This document shows, one piece after another, positions 1 to 11,272 of a stretch of 64,000 bases of DNA. Position numbers and translations under genes: made by a program. The stretch is from Epiperipatus broadwayi (lineage: Eukaryota; Onychophora; Udeonychophora; Euonychophora; Peripatidae), in assembly GCA_028023455.1 (NCBI GenBank), contig JAQFVV010006654.1, forward strand, positions 434,001-498,000, read 5' to 3'. Under the pieces are notes generated by a model. It was not told where the DNA came from. It made no database searches and saw nothing but the letters and a program-made list of their open reading frames with translations. Position 1 is the stretch's first letter; each line of letters starts with the position of its first letter.

Positions 1-1547
1 CTAAATTTCTCTTTTCTTCCACAGTTCATTAATTAATTACTATATTTGGTTCATTTTACTTGAGATAGCTATCAATTGCACCTCAGACAGTTAACTTTAC
101 TTAAAAACGCACAGACAGTCATTTGAATTAAGATCGATATAAAACGTAGATAGTTAGTTACTTTAAACTTTGTAGATATTTAAATCAGAATGTAGATACA
201 TTATAGTTAATAAATTTAAAACGTTCTGTTGTTACCTTCCACTTGATGATTCTTCCGGAGATTGAATTCACTTTGTTCTCCTTTCTTCTTTTCTTTGATT
301 GTAGATATTTAAAGGTTCAAATTATGGCAAGATGCAGCTTTTGATTACTAACATGAATAAACTTTATTTTCAAAATATTATAACAGAAGATCGTTGTAAT
401 TCTTTAAACGAATCTTAAATAGCCATATAAATGGAATTGATCTTTTAATTTGATAGAAGAAATTTGACCATTTTCTCCTTATAGGAGATTTTATAAGTAG
501 ATTGGATAAAATTTGAGCAGACAATAACTTATCAAAAGTTGACTTCTTCATGATTAATTTTGAGAAGACAGAGATATGCACCATGATTTTTTTTTGAATT
601 AGAACTTCATATTTGGGTCTACGATACAATTTGATTTCATTATTAAAATTGTATAGAAAATTTTAAAAAACTTACAAAATATATACTTTTAGATATGAAT
701 TTTAGTTTTAGTTAGCTAGCTTAGTTTCAATCAGCAAAAGTTTCTTTTTCTCCCCTTTCTCCTTTGTTCTTTTAGTTTTTATAGTTTAAAAGAAAAAAGA
801 AAGTCTGTTACCCCCTCCCCCAGTGATTTCTTCCCAAGTCTAGTCATAAAACAATTTCCATTCAGAGCCATTACTCTCACCAAGGTGTTATCCTTCCTAA
901 TCGTTTCTCTTTGATCTTAAACCAGATCTTTTTTAATTCACATGTCTCTGGTCAATTTATGAAATTTAGTTTTAACGACGGTATAATTAAAACATAAGCT
1001 TGCTAACACTTGTTTTGGTCAAACAAAGACGACAGTCATTCCATCTAAATAATTTCTTATTTAGATTTACATTTTAATAATTTAAAGAAAAAATTATTTC
1101 AGTTTCTTTAAAGGAAAGAGAAAAAAATCAACCCATATGTCTGCATTACACACACACACATACACTGTACAGACTATCAAACATAAAACTGATTGTTTAG
1201 ATTATGAGAACAAAATATCTCTCACAATTGCTTATAATTTCAAGCATATAAATTTATAATTTTTAGATAATCATAACCATAAATATCTACCACAATCTCC
1301 TATAACTGTAAACTTATTCTCTGTTAACTAAAGCTACTGACAAAATGATTCACTCTTACTTCTCAGCAACTCTTTAGTAATACCTTGCAGACAAACACAC
1401 AAACTGTCTCTATATCTGTTACTTGTAATCTATATAGCCATTACTTTCTCAAGCCAAAACTTTAACTTTTCTTTATCTAAAAAAAAAAATTTTCCATCAT
1501 TACTTAAGTTTATCATATTTGGTTTAGATGGAATAAACCAAAGGGTT
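1..1547. other. AT-rich intergenic stretch, no gene recognised
   Basis: No long reading frame, RNA gene or known repeat domain could be recognised. There is a short CA-type simple repeat near 1,148-1,162 and several pyrimidine-rich runs (for example 740-830). The only open frame of note (about 83 codons near 378-629, minus) is low-complexity and looks like chance. Confidence 0.6.
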
Positions 1548-1582
1548 ATAATATATATATATATATATTTATTATATATATA

Positions 1583-1631
<49 letters not shown>
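1548..1631. repeat. (TA)n microsatellite at 3' end of PLE-A copy 1
   Basis: Imperfect TA dinucleotide run with a few TTTA interruptions. It abuts the 3' end of the minus-strand PLE-A copy directly, as happens for the other two PLE-A copies. Confidence 0.95.
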
Positions 1632-1633
<2 letters not shown>

Positions 1634-1760
1634 AAACTATCCCATATCTAAAATTAAACCAGACCAGCATAAAAATAATATTAAAACACAACCTAAGGTT
1701 TCACTGCTACAAGCAGACTTCTCAAGTGTAAAGAACTGCAAAAACTACACAATATATATA

Positions 1761-2070
1761 CTAGTAAAAATTACCCACAAATCCATTCACTTCCCATCCA
1801 CCCTTAATATTAAAAGAACTCTTAAATAAGTTAATTGCTTCAGAATAATAAATTTTCAATAATAAAGACTTTAATTCTTCTTTTGATTTCATTTCTCTCA
1901 AAGAAGACAACCTTAACTTCATCAAAATCAATAGTGTGGCCTGTATCTTTTTCATGGACATACAAAGCAGAACTAAGATATCTATTTTTAACTCTACTTT
2001 TATGAACCTTTATTCTTTCATTTAAACTCAAACTACTCTGACCTATGTAAACCTTTTTACAAATAAACAA
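1761..2070 (-). pseudogene. PLE-A GIY-YIG endonuclease domain, frameshifted
   Basis: Continues the RT ORF in the -1 frame: CKKVYIGQSSLSLNERIK gives the zinc-type Cys, the YIG motif and the conserved Arg of PLE GIY-YIG nucleases. HEKDTGHTIDFD follows with the conserved His residues. A second shift near 1,900 moves the C-terminus (YYSEAINLFKSSF, GGWEVNGF) into a third frame. In the family this domain nicks target DNA to prime reverse transcription. The same two breaks occur in all three PLE-A copies, so they predate the duplication of these copies. Non-functional as it stands unless frameshifting occurs. Confidence 0.85.
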
Positions 2071-3173
2071 AGAATAAAATATACTACACCAGGAATAGTC
2101 TTTCTATCAAAAACTTCTTTTGTATTATTTAATAAATTATTCAATGTAACACCCCTTTTCCAAGCAATTTTCTTATTTCCAAACAATTTACTATTTCTAC
2201 ACACAATTTTATAAGAAGACAATTTAAATGGCAAAGAAATAAAATCATATTTTTCTTTAACCTTTACATCCTTACAAATATTACTATTAAATAAAATACT
2301 TTTAACAAATTTATCAGAGTATCCAACACTCAAGTAATCTTTATAAAATTGATATTTCTGAAACAAAGCTACCCCACTAGAATTATTTAATTTAATATTC
2401 CTATGACAATAATTCCTTAAAGCAGCTACTTTATGAGATACAGACTGATAGCTATCAGATTTAATTATAGATCTTAATTCTTTACTTTTAACTAAATGAC
2501 TGCACAATAAACAATTAGTTTCTATATTTCTAATCACCAAAAGATCTAAAAATTTTAACTTACCAAAATATAACCCCCCTCCTTCTAACACAAATTTTAT
2601 AGACAGATCAAAACAAAATTCCTTCAATTTATCATTGTCAACTACAAATAAACAATCATCAACATATCTGACAAATAATTTTACATATAAACAATCTTTT
2701 TTAATAATAATTTCCTCTTCCATAAAACTAATATAAACTGAACATACTAAAAAAGAAATAATATAACCTATTATCCACCCTTCCTTAATCTTATAAAAAT
2801 TACCTTTATAAGTAAAATACATAGAATCTTCCAATAACAAAAGCAAATCTTTAATTACCTTAATTTTATTTTTTGATAAAGAACTTTTCTTAATCAATAC
2901 AGACAAAAGAACATCAATACTGCTTAACCTATTAACAGACTGATACATATTTTCAATGTCTAAACTTTCAAATACCCAATTACTTTCCATTTTAAAATTA
3001 TTAATCTTATCAAAAGCCTCAAAAGAAGAAGAAACTGTGTACTGACCAAAATCAACAAATTGTTTTAAAAAATTATTCAAGAATCTAGAAATACCCTCTA
3101 CAACACTACCTGTAAAATCAAAAATAAATCTTAAAGAAAAACCATCTTTATGAGTTTTAATATTCACAAACAT
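2043..3173 (-). pseudogene. PLE-A reverse transcriptase (376 codons open)
   Basis: The frame opens with MFVNIKTHKDGF, the PLE form of the RT entry motif (usually PKxHK), followed by an RFIFDFTG block. Then come LDIENMY (RT motif A with a catalytic Asp) near residue 90, KEGWIIGYIISF (motif B region) near 130-140, and FVRYVDDCLF (motif C, catalytic YVDD) near 168-177. The protein would reverse-transcribe its own RNA at a nicked target in the nucleus. About 55 codons upstream (back to about 3,340) continue the protein in a broken frame with a DKDPGN motif. The frame ends inside the start of the GIY-YIG domain because of a -1 shift. Assignment to the Penelope-like class is firm; activity is not expected. 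Confidence 0.88.
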
Positions 3174-3321
3174 CTTAGCTGATGTAAAATCACTAGGATA
3201 GCATTTTAAATAATCAACTCTATTAAAAAAAATTTAAATTAATCATTTTCTTCATAATATCAATCAATTTTCTTTTAATCAAATTACCTGGATCTTTATC
3301 TAACAACACATATTTACCATT

Positions 3322-3452
3322 ATTTAATTCTCTATCCATTTTCACTTAAGAAAAAATGGATAGAGAATTAAATAATGGTAAATATGTGTTGTTAGATAAA
3401 GATCCAGGTAATTCTCTATCCATTTTTTCTTAAGAGAAAATGGATAGAGAAT
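3322..3452. repeat. Snap-back junction between head-to-head PLE-A copies
   Basis: The 5' end sequence of PLE-A occurs here four times in alternating orientation: the end of copy 1 (minus), a plus-strand piece of about 55 bases (3,355-3,408), a short minus piece (3,411-3,428), and the start of copy 2 (plus). Each switch passes through a small hairpin of ATTCTCTATCCATTTT and its complement around CTTAAGA. This is the pattern expected from repeated template switching or fold-back priming. Confidence 0.85.
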
Positions 3453-3606
3453 TAAATAATGGTAAATATGTGTTGTTAGATAAAGATCCAGATAATTTGA
3501 TTAAAAGAAAATTGATTGATATTATGAAGAAAATGATTAATTTAAAATTTTTTTTAATAGAGTTGATTATTTAAAATGCTATCCTAGTGATTTTACATCA
3601 GCTAAG

Positions 3607-4698
3607 ATGTTTGTGAATATTAAAACTCATAAAGATGGTTTTCCTTTAAGATTTATTTTTGATTTTACAGGTAATGTAGAGGGTATTTCTAGATTCTTGA
3701 ATAATTTTTTAAAACAATTTGTTGATTTTGGTCAGTACACAGTTTCTTCTTCTTTTGAGGCTTTTGATAAGATTAATAATTTTAAAATGGAAAGTAATTG
3801 GGTATTTGGAAGTTTAGACATTGAAAATATGTATTAGTCTGTTAATAGGTTAAGCAGTATTGATGTTCTTTTGTCTGTATTGATTAAGAAAAGTTCTTTA
3901 ATTAAAGATTTGCTTTTGTTAGTGGAAGATTCTATGTATTTTACTTATAAAGGTAATTTTTATAAGATTAAGAAAGGGTGGATAATAGGTTATATTATTT
4001 CTTTTTTAGTATGTTCAGTTTATATTAGTTTTATGGAAGAGGAAATTATTATTAAAAAAGATTGTTTATATGTAAAATTATTTGTCAGATATGTTGATGA
4101 TTGTTTATTTGTAGTTGACAATGATAAATTGAAGGAATTTTGTTTTGATCTGTCTATAAAATTTGTGTTAAAAGGAGGGGGGTTATATTTTGGTAAGTTA
4201 AAATTTTTAGATCTTTTGGTGATTAGAAATGTAGAAACTAATTGTTTATTGTGCAGTCATTTAGTTAAAAGTAAAGAATTAAGATCTATAATTAAATCTG
4301 ATAGCTATCAGTCTGTATCTCATAAAGTAGCTGCTTTAAGGAATTATTGTCATAGGAATATTAAATTAAATAATTCTAGTGGGGTAGCTTTGTTTCAGAA
4401 ATATCAATTTTATAAAGATTACTTGAGTGTTGGATACTCTGATAAATTTGTTAAAAGTATTTTATTTAATAGTAATATTTGTAAGGATGTAAAGGTTAAA
4501 GAAAAATATGATTTTATTTCTTTGCCATTTAAATTGTCTTCTTATAAAATTGTGTGTAGAAATAGTAAATTGTTTGGAAATAAGAAAATTGCTTGGAAAA
4601 GGGGTGTTACATTGAATAATTTATTAAATAATACAAAAGAAGTTTTTGATAGAAAGACTATTCCTGGTGTAGTATATTTTATTCTTTGTTTATTGTAA
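3607..4698 (+). pseudogene. PLE-A copy 2 reverse transcriptase, interrupted
   Basis: Same protein as at 2,043-3,173. The first 76 codons (MFVNIKTHKDGFPLRFIF through LDIENMY) end at a TAG that replaces a Gln codon. The frame then reopens and carries the motif B region and FVRYVDDCLF to ILCLL, where it stops just before the nuclease domain. An in-frame deletion of about 21-24 bases relative to copy 1 removes the stretch after KKSSL. A dead copy. Confidence 0.88.
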
Positions 4699-4990
4699 AA
4701 AGGTTTACCTAGGTCAGAGTAGTTTGAGTTTAAATGAAAGAATAAAGGTTCATAAAAGTAGAGTTAAAAATAGATATCTTAGTTCTGCTTTGTATGTCCA
4801 TGAAAAAGATACAGGCCACACTATTGATTTTGATGAAGTTAAGGTTGTCTTCTTTGAGAGAAATGAAATCAAAAGAAGAATTAAAGTCTTTATTATTGAA
4901 AATTTATTATTCTGAAGCAATTAACTTATTTAAGAGTTCTTTTAATATTAAGGGTGGATAAGAAGTGAGTGGATTTGTGGGTAGTTTTTA
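4699..4990 (+). pseudogene. PLE-A copy 2 GIY-YIG endonuclease, frameshifted
   Basis: Carries SLNERIKVHKSRVKNRYL and HEKDTGHTIDFD in frame, but the preceding KxVYIGQ segment is disrupted by a stop and a lost base (a TAG at about 4,708). The C-terminal GGW..NGF-type tail is shifted as in the other copies. Same nuclease family as copy 1; not expected to be active. Confidence 0.82.
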
Positions 4991-5159
4991 CTAGTATATA
5001 TATTGTGTAGTTTTTGCAGTTCTTTACACTTGAGAAGTCTGCTTGTAGCAGTGAAACCTTAGGTTGTGTTTTAATATTATTTTTATGCTGGTCTGGTTTA
5101 ATTTTAGATTTGGGATAGTTTTGATTTTATATTGAGTAGTTTAGCTTTATGCTTGTAAT

Positions 5160-5441
<282 letters not shown>

Positions 5442-5502
5442 AAATATATTTGTTTGAATTATTATTATATAATTTAAAAATACAGACATTTAATGGTTGT
5501 AG

Positions 5503-5503
<1 letters not shown>

Positions 5504-5581
<78 letters not shown>
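5504..5581. repeat. (TA)n microsatellite, about 39 units
   Basis: Pure TA run immediately before the dispersed unit at 5,582-5,826. Confidence 0.97.
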
Positions 5582-5588
<7 letters not shown>

Positions 5589-5723
5589 TACATTAAATGT
5601 TTATTATATTATATAAATAAATATAATAAATTTATTTAAATATCTGTTAAATTATTACCATTTTTATGTTCCCATTTAATACACTATGATATTTCTATTA
5701 AAATATAATGATGCCAAATTTGA

Positions 5724-5813
<90 letters not shown>

Positions 5814-5826
5814 CATATTAAAATAA
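5582..5826. repeat. Dispersed AT-rich unit carrying (AAT)n, copy 1
   Basis: About 140 bases beginning ATACATTAAATGTTTATTAT and ending at GATGCCAAATTTGAAATAA, then an (AAT)n run of about 29 units (5,724-5,812) and AAACATATTAAAATA. The same unit recurs at 20,455-20,635 with only a handful of AAT units. It has no coding potential. It may be the tail of a non-autonomous element. Confidence 0.8.
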
Positions 5827-5999
5827 TATAGATATTATTATAATATATCAATATAAACTTCTTCTTCTTCTTCTTTTTCTATCTTTTCAAATGTATTATC
5901 AAATTTATAAAGTCAAAAAACTTCACATAAATATATCGGAGAGACTTTCTTTTCAAAAAAATTTATTGATATACATTATATAAACTACATAAATAAAAT

Positions 6000-6062
6000 A
6001 TAAATATCCAACGTTTCGTCCATTTTTCAATAATAATATGGACTTTATCAAGGTTCTATAAA
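6000..6062 (-). ncRNA. Hammerhead-ribozyme-like motif in PLE-B pLTR (copy 1)
   Basis: On the element strand the order is ACCTTGATAAAG, then a stem II with GTCCAT pairing ATGGAC across an A/T-rich loop, then GAAAC followed by GTTGGAT. This matches the hammerhead core layout CUGANGA / stem II / GAAA / short stem III. The invariant C3 and G8 would be U3 and A8, which still pair, and one extra A precedes stem II. Stem III (ACGU) is too short for a monomer, as reported for PLE hammerheads thought to act as dimers. Hammerheads in PLE pLTRs are established knowledge; activity of this one is inference. Confidence 0.55.
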
Positions 6063-6279
6063 ACAGAGAAAAAACAACATTAAAGATAATAAAAAAAAAA
6101 AATAAAAATAAGAAAATAAAAAATAAAAAATAAAAATAAAATAAAATACCTATAAACCAAAAAAATGGAAAAATTGTATAACATAACATCTCCTTACAAA
6201 GTGAGAAAAAATTTTTAACACCAAAAAGAAAAAAAATATTCACATAAAAACAGTCAATTCTTTTGTATAAATATATAAA

Positions 6280-8872
6280 CTACTTTAACATTTTATTTAA
6301 ACTAGGATTTAAATGTTCTATATAAATACTCTCTTTGTTAAATCTTTCAAAGTAATTACCAATACATTCCAAAGGTCGAATTTCATAGTCTTTATGTCCT
6401 GTTTCCAATTTATGACAAAAGATAGCAGATTTCTTATCAATCATATGCTGATATAGTCTGGTCTTTAATTTATTCTTGCTTGTTCCAATATAGAATACAT
6501 TGTTTTTACAATTCAAACATTTAATTAAATACACTGAATTCATAGCTTCAAGCATATTAAATTCTTTATGATTAATCAAAGATCTTAAAGTTCTCTTCTT
6601 TTTGTATACAGGTTTCATATTTATACAGTATTTTTTATTAATTTTATTTAATAATTCATTTAATTTTAAAAATACAAATTTAGATAACTTAAAACCAATA
6701 TAAATATTATTATCTATAAAAAAAAGTTTATTTTCGTCTTTATTACCATCATGTTCTTTAATTGTTTCATTATTTACATTTTTATTTTTATAAACATTCA
6801 TACAAATACTATTTCTAATTTTATTCAAATTTTTTGTAGAAAACAAATAATTTATAATTATATATGGATATTCATTTATTATACATTCCTTTTTTATACA
6901 ATTTAATTCTTTATCTAAACTATATTCATTTGAACATAATTTAAATGCTCTCATTATTCTATTGTTTATGATATTAACTTTGCATTTAAAATCAATGATC
7001 AGAATTCCAGTTTGTTAAAATCCCAGTATACATTTTTTTTCTATAAACCTCAGTCTCTATTCTAATTCTATTATTTTTATAAAATTTATAAATCTTTACA
7101 TCCATATATTCAATACTATTATTATTTTCTTTTTCCAAAGTAAACTTAATATTTTCTATTCTATTATTAATAAAATTCCAAAACTTAAATGATTTATTCA
7201 AATTACCATTAAATATCATGAAATAATCATCTACATAACGTACATAAAACATAGGTTTATGACAAACACTAAAAAAACTTTTTTCAAAATTGCACATATA
7301 AATATCTGCTAAAAATCCACTTAAACAATTCCCCATATTTAACCCTTTTATCTGTTTATAATATTTGTCACCGAATTTAAAAAATAAATCCTTACAACAT
7401 AACATAAGAATGTCATGCAACAAAGAAATATCCATTTTTATATTTTTATTTTTATCTTCAATATACATTTCCAAAAAATAATCAATTGCTTTTTCACAAT
7501 TTATATTTGTGTACATATTAATTATGTCTAGTTTAACAAAGTAAATATTTTTAAATTCTTTCAAACTAAATAAAAACTTCTTTATTTTTTCAATAAACAC
7601 AACAGAATTATAAACTTTGTTCCCAGCAAAACAATTAGTATATTTTTTAAATAAATTAATATAAACCCATTTTGAAATATTAACGTAATAAGTGTTAAAA
7701 CAATCCACTATTGGTCTCATAGGTATATTAGGTTTATGCACCTTAGGCAAACCTTGAATTTCAGCACACATAACGTCCATTCTTTTTAACCTAAACATTT
7801 CGCTTTTTTTAATTATTTCTTTATTTTCCATAATTGTAATAAATTTATTTATCTTTTTATTTAAAAAATTACTCATATCTTTTTTAACTTCAATATAGCA
7901 ATCTTCTTTTAACATATTTATCATTTTTTTATTATAATCCTCTATATACATAATTACCACATTTGAAAATTTATCTCCTTTCAAAAAAACGATATCATTA
8001 TATTTATTTTTTAAATTATCAATGGTTTTCCATTCATACCTATTATACATATCCTTGTTTATATTATTTTGAATATCCCATTCCAATTTTTTAAATCCAT
8101 ACACCAAATCGCTTTTTAATAATTCTTTATTATCTATTTTACCAAAAATATCTTTATCAATATAATTATTAATCATTATCATTTTTGATTTAATTTCAAT
8201 AATTTGTTTATTAATACTACATTTTCCAAAAGGTACATATTTTAACCCTTTGCTTAATATATTTAGTTCATTTTTACTAAAAACTTTATTTGTTAAATTA
8301 ATAACTGAGGAATTATTATCTAAAAAATCATTATAAATACTACCAAATTTATCATCACAAACAATATTCTTATTAAGTTTATAAACATTTTTAAAATTTT
8401 TATTATAAAATATTAAATTATTTATTTTTTTATTATGTCTATTATTTACTTCATTCTTTAGCCTTTCTACCTTTAATAAAAAAATCTTTTTTATAAAATT
8501 TTCTTCTTCAAATGTAATCAATTTACACATTGAATTATATATAAATTTAACATTATTTAAAATATAATCTCTTTTCCTATATAACCCGTTTATAAACCTT
8601 TTTAAAATAAATCTTTCAATAAAATGAACATCACTTTGTTTAAACAACTTTTTAATTTTACTCAAACATAAAAACTTTGGAACTACATTATAAAAAATAC
8701 AATTTTTTAAAAATTTTATATCTAGGTTTAATTTTATGACCTTTAGTTTATATTTCATCCATTTATTAATTAACTTGATACAATCTCTAAAAACATATAA
8801 ATCATTAATATTATTTCTCAAATAACCAATAAAACTTCTCATATTCATATATTCAAATTTCAAAAAATACAT
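6280..8872 (-). pseudogene. PLE-B reverse transcriptase with GIY-YIG endonuclease (one frameshift)
   Basis: ATG at 8,872 opens a 626-codon frame. About 350 residues of N-terminal region are followed by RT motifs: GLPKVHKPNIPMRPIVD near 374-390, KLDIINMY near 447-454 (catalytic Asp), GLNMGNCLSG near 510-519, and YVRYVDDYF with YVDD at 546-549. A one-base insertion near 6,997 ends this frame and the protein resumes at 6,954. The nuclease follows: VYLIKCLNCKNNVFYIGTS (GIY-YIG with the PLE Cys pair), KTRLYQH, CHKLETGH, and IYIEHLNPSLN with the probable catalytic Glu. Without the insertion the protein would be about 860 residues, normal for an endonuclease-bearing PLE. It would copy and integrate its own RNA. 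It is one mutation from an open frame, so it is young or recently active. Confidence 0.88.
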
Positions 8873-9138
8873 GTTTAAAAACTTTCATATACAATTCCAT
8901 AAAAAATACGAAAAAAATAAATAATAAATAATAAAAAATATAATAATAATAATAAAACCATATAACTGTATAAACTTATAATAAATCCATATAACAATAT
9001 AAACTTCTTCTTTTTCTATCTTTTCAAATGTATTATCAAATTTATAAAGTCAAAAAACTTCACATAAATATATCGGAGAGACTTTCTTTTCAAAAAATTT
9101 TATTGATATACATTATATAAACTACATAAATAAAATAT

Positions 9139-9200
9139 AAATATCCAACGTTTCGTCCATTTTTCAATAATAATATGGACTTTATCAAGGTTCTATAAAA
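9139..9200 (-). ncRNA. Hammerhead-ribozyme-like motif in PLE-B pLTR (copy 2)
   Basis: Same core, stem II and GAAAC order as at 6,000-6,062, unchanged in the paired positions. This pLTR sits between the two tandem units, where a self-cleaving motif would separate tandem transcripts. Confidence 0.55.
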
Positions 9201-9422
9201 CAGAGAAAAAACAACATTAAAAATAATAAAAATAAAAAATAAGAAAATAAAAAAAAAAAAAAAAAAAAATAAAATAAATAATAAAATAAAATACCTATAA
9301 ACCAAAAAAATGGAAAAATTGTATAACATAACATCTCCTTACAAAGTGAGAAAAATTTTTTAACACCAAAAAGAAAAAATATTCACATAAAAACAGTCAA
9401 TTCTTTTGTATAAATATATAAA

Positions 9423-11270
9423 CTACTTTAACATTTTATTTAAACTAGGATTTAAATGTTCTATATAAATACTCTCTTTGTTAAATCTTTCAAAGTAATT
9501 ACCAATACATTCCAAAGGTCGAATTTCATAGTCTTTATGTCCTGTTTCCAATTTATGACAAAAGATAGCAGATTTCTTATCAATCATATGCTGATATAGT
9601 CTGGTCTTTAATTTATTTTTGCTTGTTCCAATATAGAATACATTGTTTTTACAATTCAAACATTTAATTAAATACACTGAATTCATAGCTTCAAGCATAT
9701 TAAATTCTTTATGATTAATCAAAGATCTTAAAGTTCTCTTCTTTTTGTATACAGGTTTCATATTTATACAGTATTTTTTATTAATTTTATTTAATAATTC
9801 ATTTAATTTTAAAAATACAAATTTAGATAACTTAAAACCAATATAAATATTATTATCTATAAAAAAATTTTTATTTTCGTCTTTATTACCATCATGTTCT
9901 TTAATTGTTTCATTATTTACATTTTTATTTTTATAAACATTCATACAAATACTATTTCTAATTTTATTCAAATTTTTTGTAGAAAACAAATAATTTATAA
10001 TTCTATATGGATATTCATTTATTATACATTCCTTTTTTATACAATTTAATTCTTTATCTAAACTATATTCATTTGAACATAATTTAAATGCTCTCATTAT
10101 TCTATTGTTTATGATATTAACTTTGCATTTAAAATCAATGACAGAATTCCAGTTTGTTAAAATCCCAGTATACATTTTTTTTCTATAAATCTCAGTCTCT
10201 ATTCTAATTCTATTATTTTTATAAAATTTATAAATCTTTACATCCATATATTCAATACTATTATTATTTTCTTTTTCCAAAGTAAACTTAATATTTTCTA
10301 TTCTATTATTAATAAAATTCCAAAACTTAAATGATTTATTCATATTACCATTAAATATCATGAAATAATCATCTACATAACGTACATAAAACATAGGTTT
10401 ATGACAAACACTAAAAAAACTTTTTTCAAAATTGCACATATAAATATCTGCTAAAAATCCACTTAAACAATTCCCCATATTTAACCCTTTTATCTGTTTA
10501 TAATATTTGTCACCGAATTTAAAAAATAAATCCTTACAACATAACATAAGAATGTCATGCAACAAAGAAATATCCATTTTAATATTTTTATTTTTATCTT
10601 CAATATACATTTCCAAAAAATAATCAATTGCTTTTTCACAATTTATATTTGTGTACATATTAATTATGTCTAGTTTAACAAAGTAAATATTTTTAAATTC
10701 TTTCAAACTAAATAAAAACTTCTTTATTTTTTCAATAAACACAACAGAATTATAAACTTTGTTCCCAGCAAAACAATTAGTATATTTTTTAAATAAATTA
10801 ATATAAACCCATTTTGAAATATTAACGTAATAAGTGTTAAAACAATCCACTATTGGCCTCATAGGTATATTAGGTTTATGCACCTTAGGCAAACCTTGAA
10901 TTTCAGCACACATAACATCCATTCTTTTTAACCTAAACATTTCGCTTTTTTAATTATTTCTTTATTTTCCATAATTGTAATAAATTTATTTATCTTTTTA
11001 TTTAAAAAATTACTCATATCTTTTTTAACTTCAATATAGCAATCTTCTTTTAACATATTTATCATTTTTTTATTATAATCCTCTATATACATAATTACCA
11101 CATTTGAAAATTTATCTCCTTTCAAAAAAACGATATCATTATATTTATTTTTTAAATTATCAATGGTTTTCCATTCATACCTATTATATATATCCTTGTT
11201 TATATTATTTTGAATATCCCATTCCAATTTTTTAAATCCATACACCAAATCGCTTTTTAATAATTCTTTA
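9423..11270 (-). pseudogene. PLE-B copy 2 RT and GIY-YIG endonuclease, truncated and frameshifted
   Basis: An open frame of 505 codons (9,423-10,940) runs unbroken from MFRLKRMDV through GLPKVHKP, KLDIINMY, the YVDD box (residues 188-191) and the complete GIY-YIG domain. In that domain VYL is at 422-424, Cys at 427 and 430, YIG at 436-438 and a probable catalytic Glu near 494. Upstream, about 106 codons of the N-terminal region (10,928-11,248) lie in another frame because one T is missing from a T run near 10,950. The frame there has no true ATG; the element is cut at about 11,270. The nuclease domain that is frameshifted away in copy 1 is intact here. Confidence 0.88.
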
Positions 11271-11272
11271 TT

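Larger units (their letters stand above)
1632..3345 (-). mobile_element. Penelope-like element, family A, copy 1 (5'-truncated)
   Basis: Minus-strand PLE copy of about 1.7 kb containing the reverse transcriptase and a C-terminal GIY-YIG endonuclease, then about 200 bases of 3' region ending in (TA)n. It lacks the N-terminal part of the usual PLE protein (about 800 residues or more in full elements); its 5' end lies at the same sequence point as PLE-A copies 2 and 3. It is the left arm of a palindrome with copy 2. The arms are nearly identical, so the duplication is recent. The coding frame is broken at least twice in the endonuclease, so the copy should be non-functional. Confidence 0.9.
5842..8990 (-). 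mobile_element. Penelope-like element, family B, copy 1 (nearly full length)
   Basis: Minus-strand PLE unit of about 3.1 kb: a short leader (8,873-8,990), a large RT/GIY-YIG coding region (8,872-6,280) and a 3' pLTR of about 400 bases (6,250-5,842). The pLTR of the next unit (8,991-9,392) lies directly upstream, so copies 1 and 2 form a head-to-tail tandem, the classical PLE arrangement in which pLTRs flank the internal unit. The coding region has a single one-base insertion near 6,997. Family B is clearly distinct in sequence from family A. Confidence 0.9.

Noticed and set aside
378-629. 83-codon minus-strand open frame
   Set aside because: Lys/Ile/Leu-rich with no motif, and typical of chance frames in AT-rich DNA.
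5953-6243. 96-codon minus-strand hydrophobic frame in the PLE-B pLTR
   Set aside because: Phe/Leu-rich reading of an A/T-rich non-coding terminal repeat. The matching frame in the other pLTR (9,090-9,329) varies with homopolymer length.
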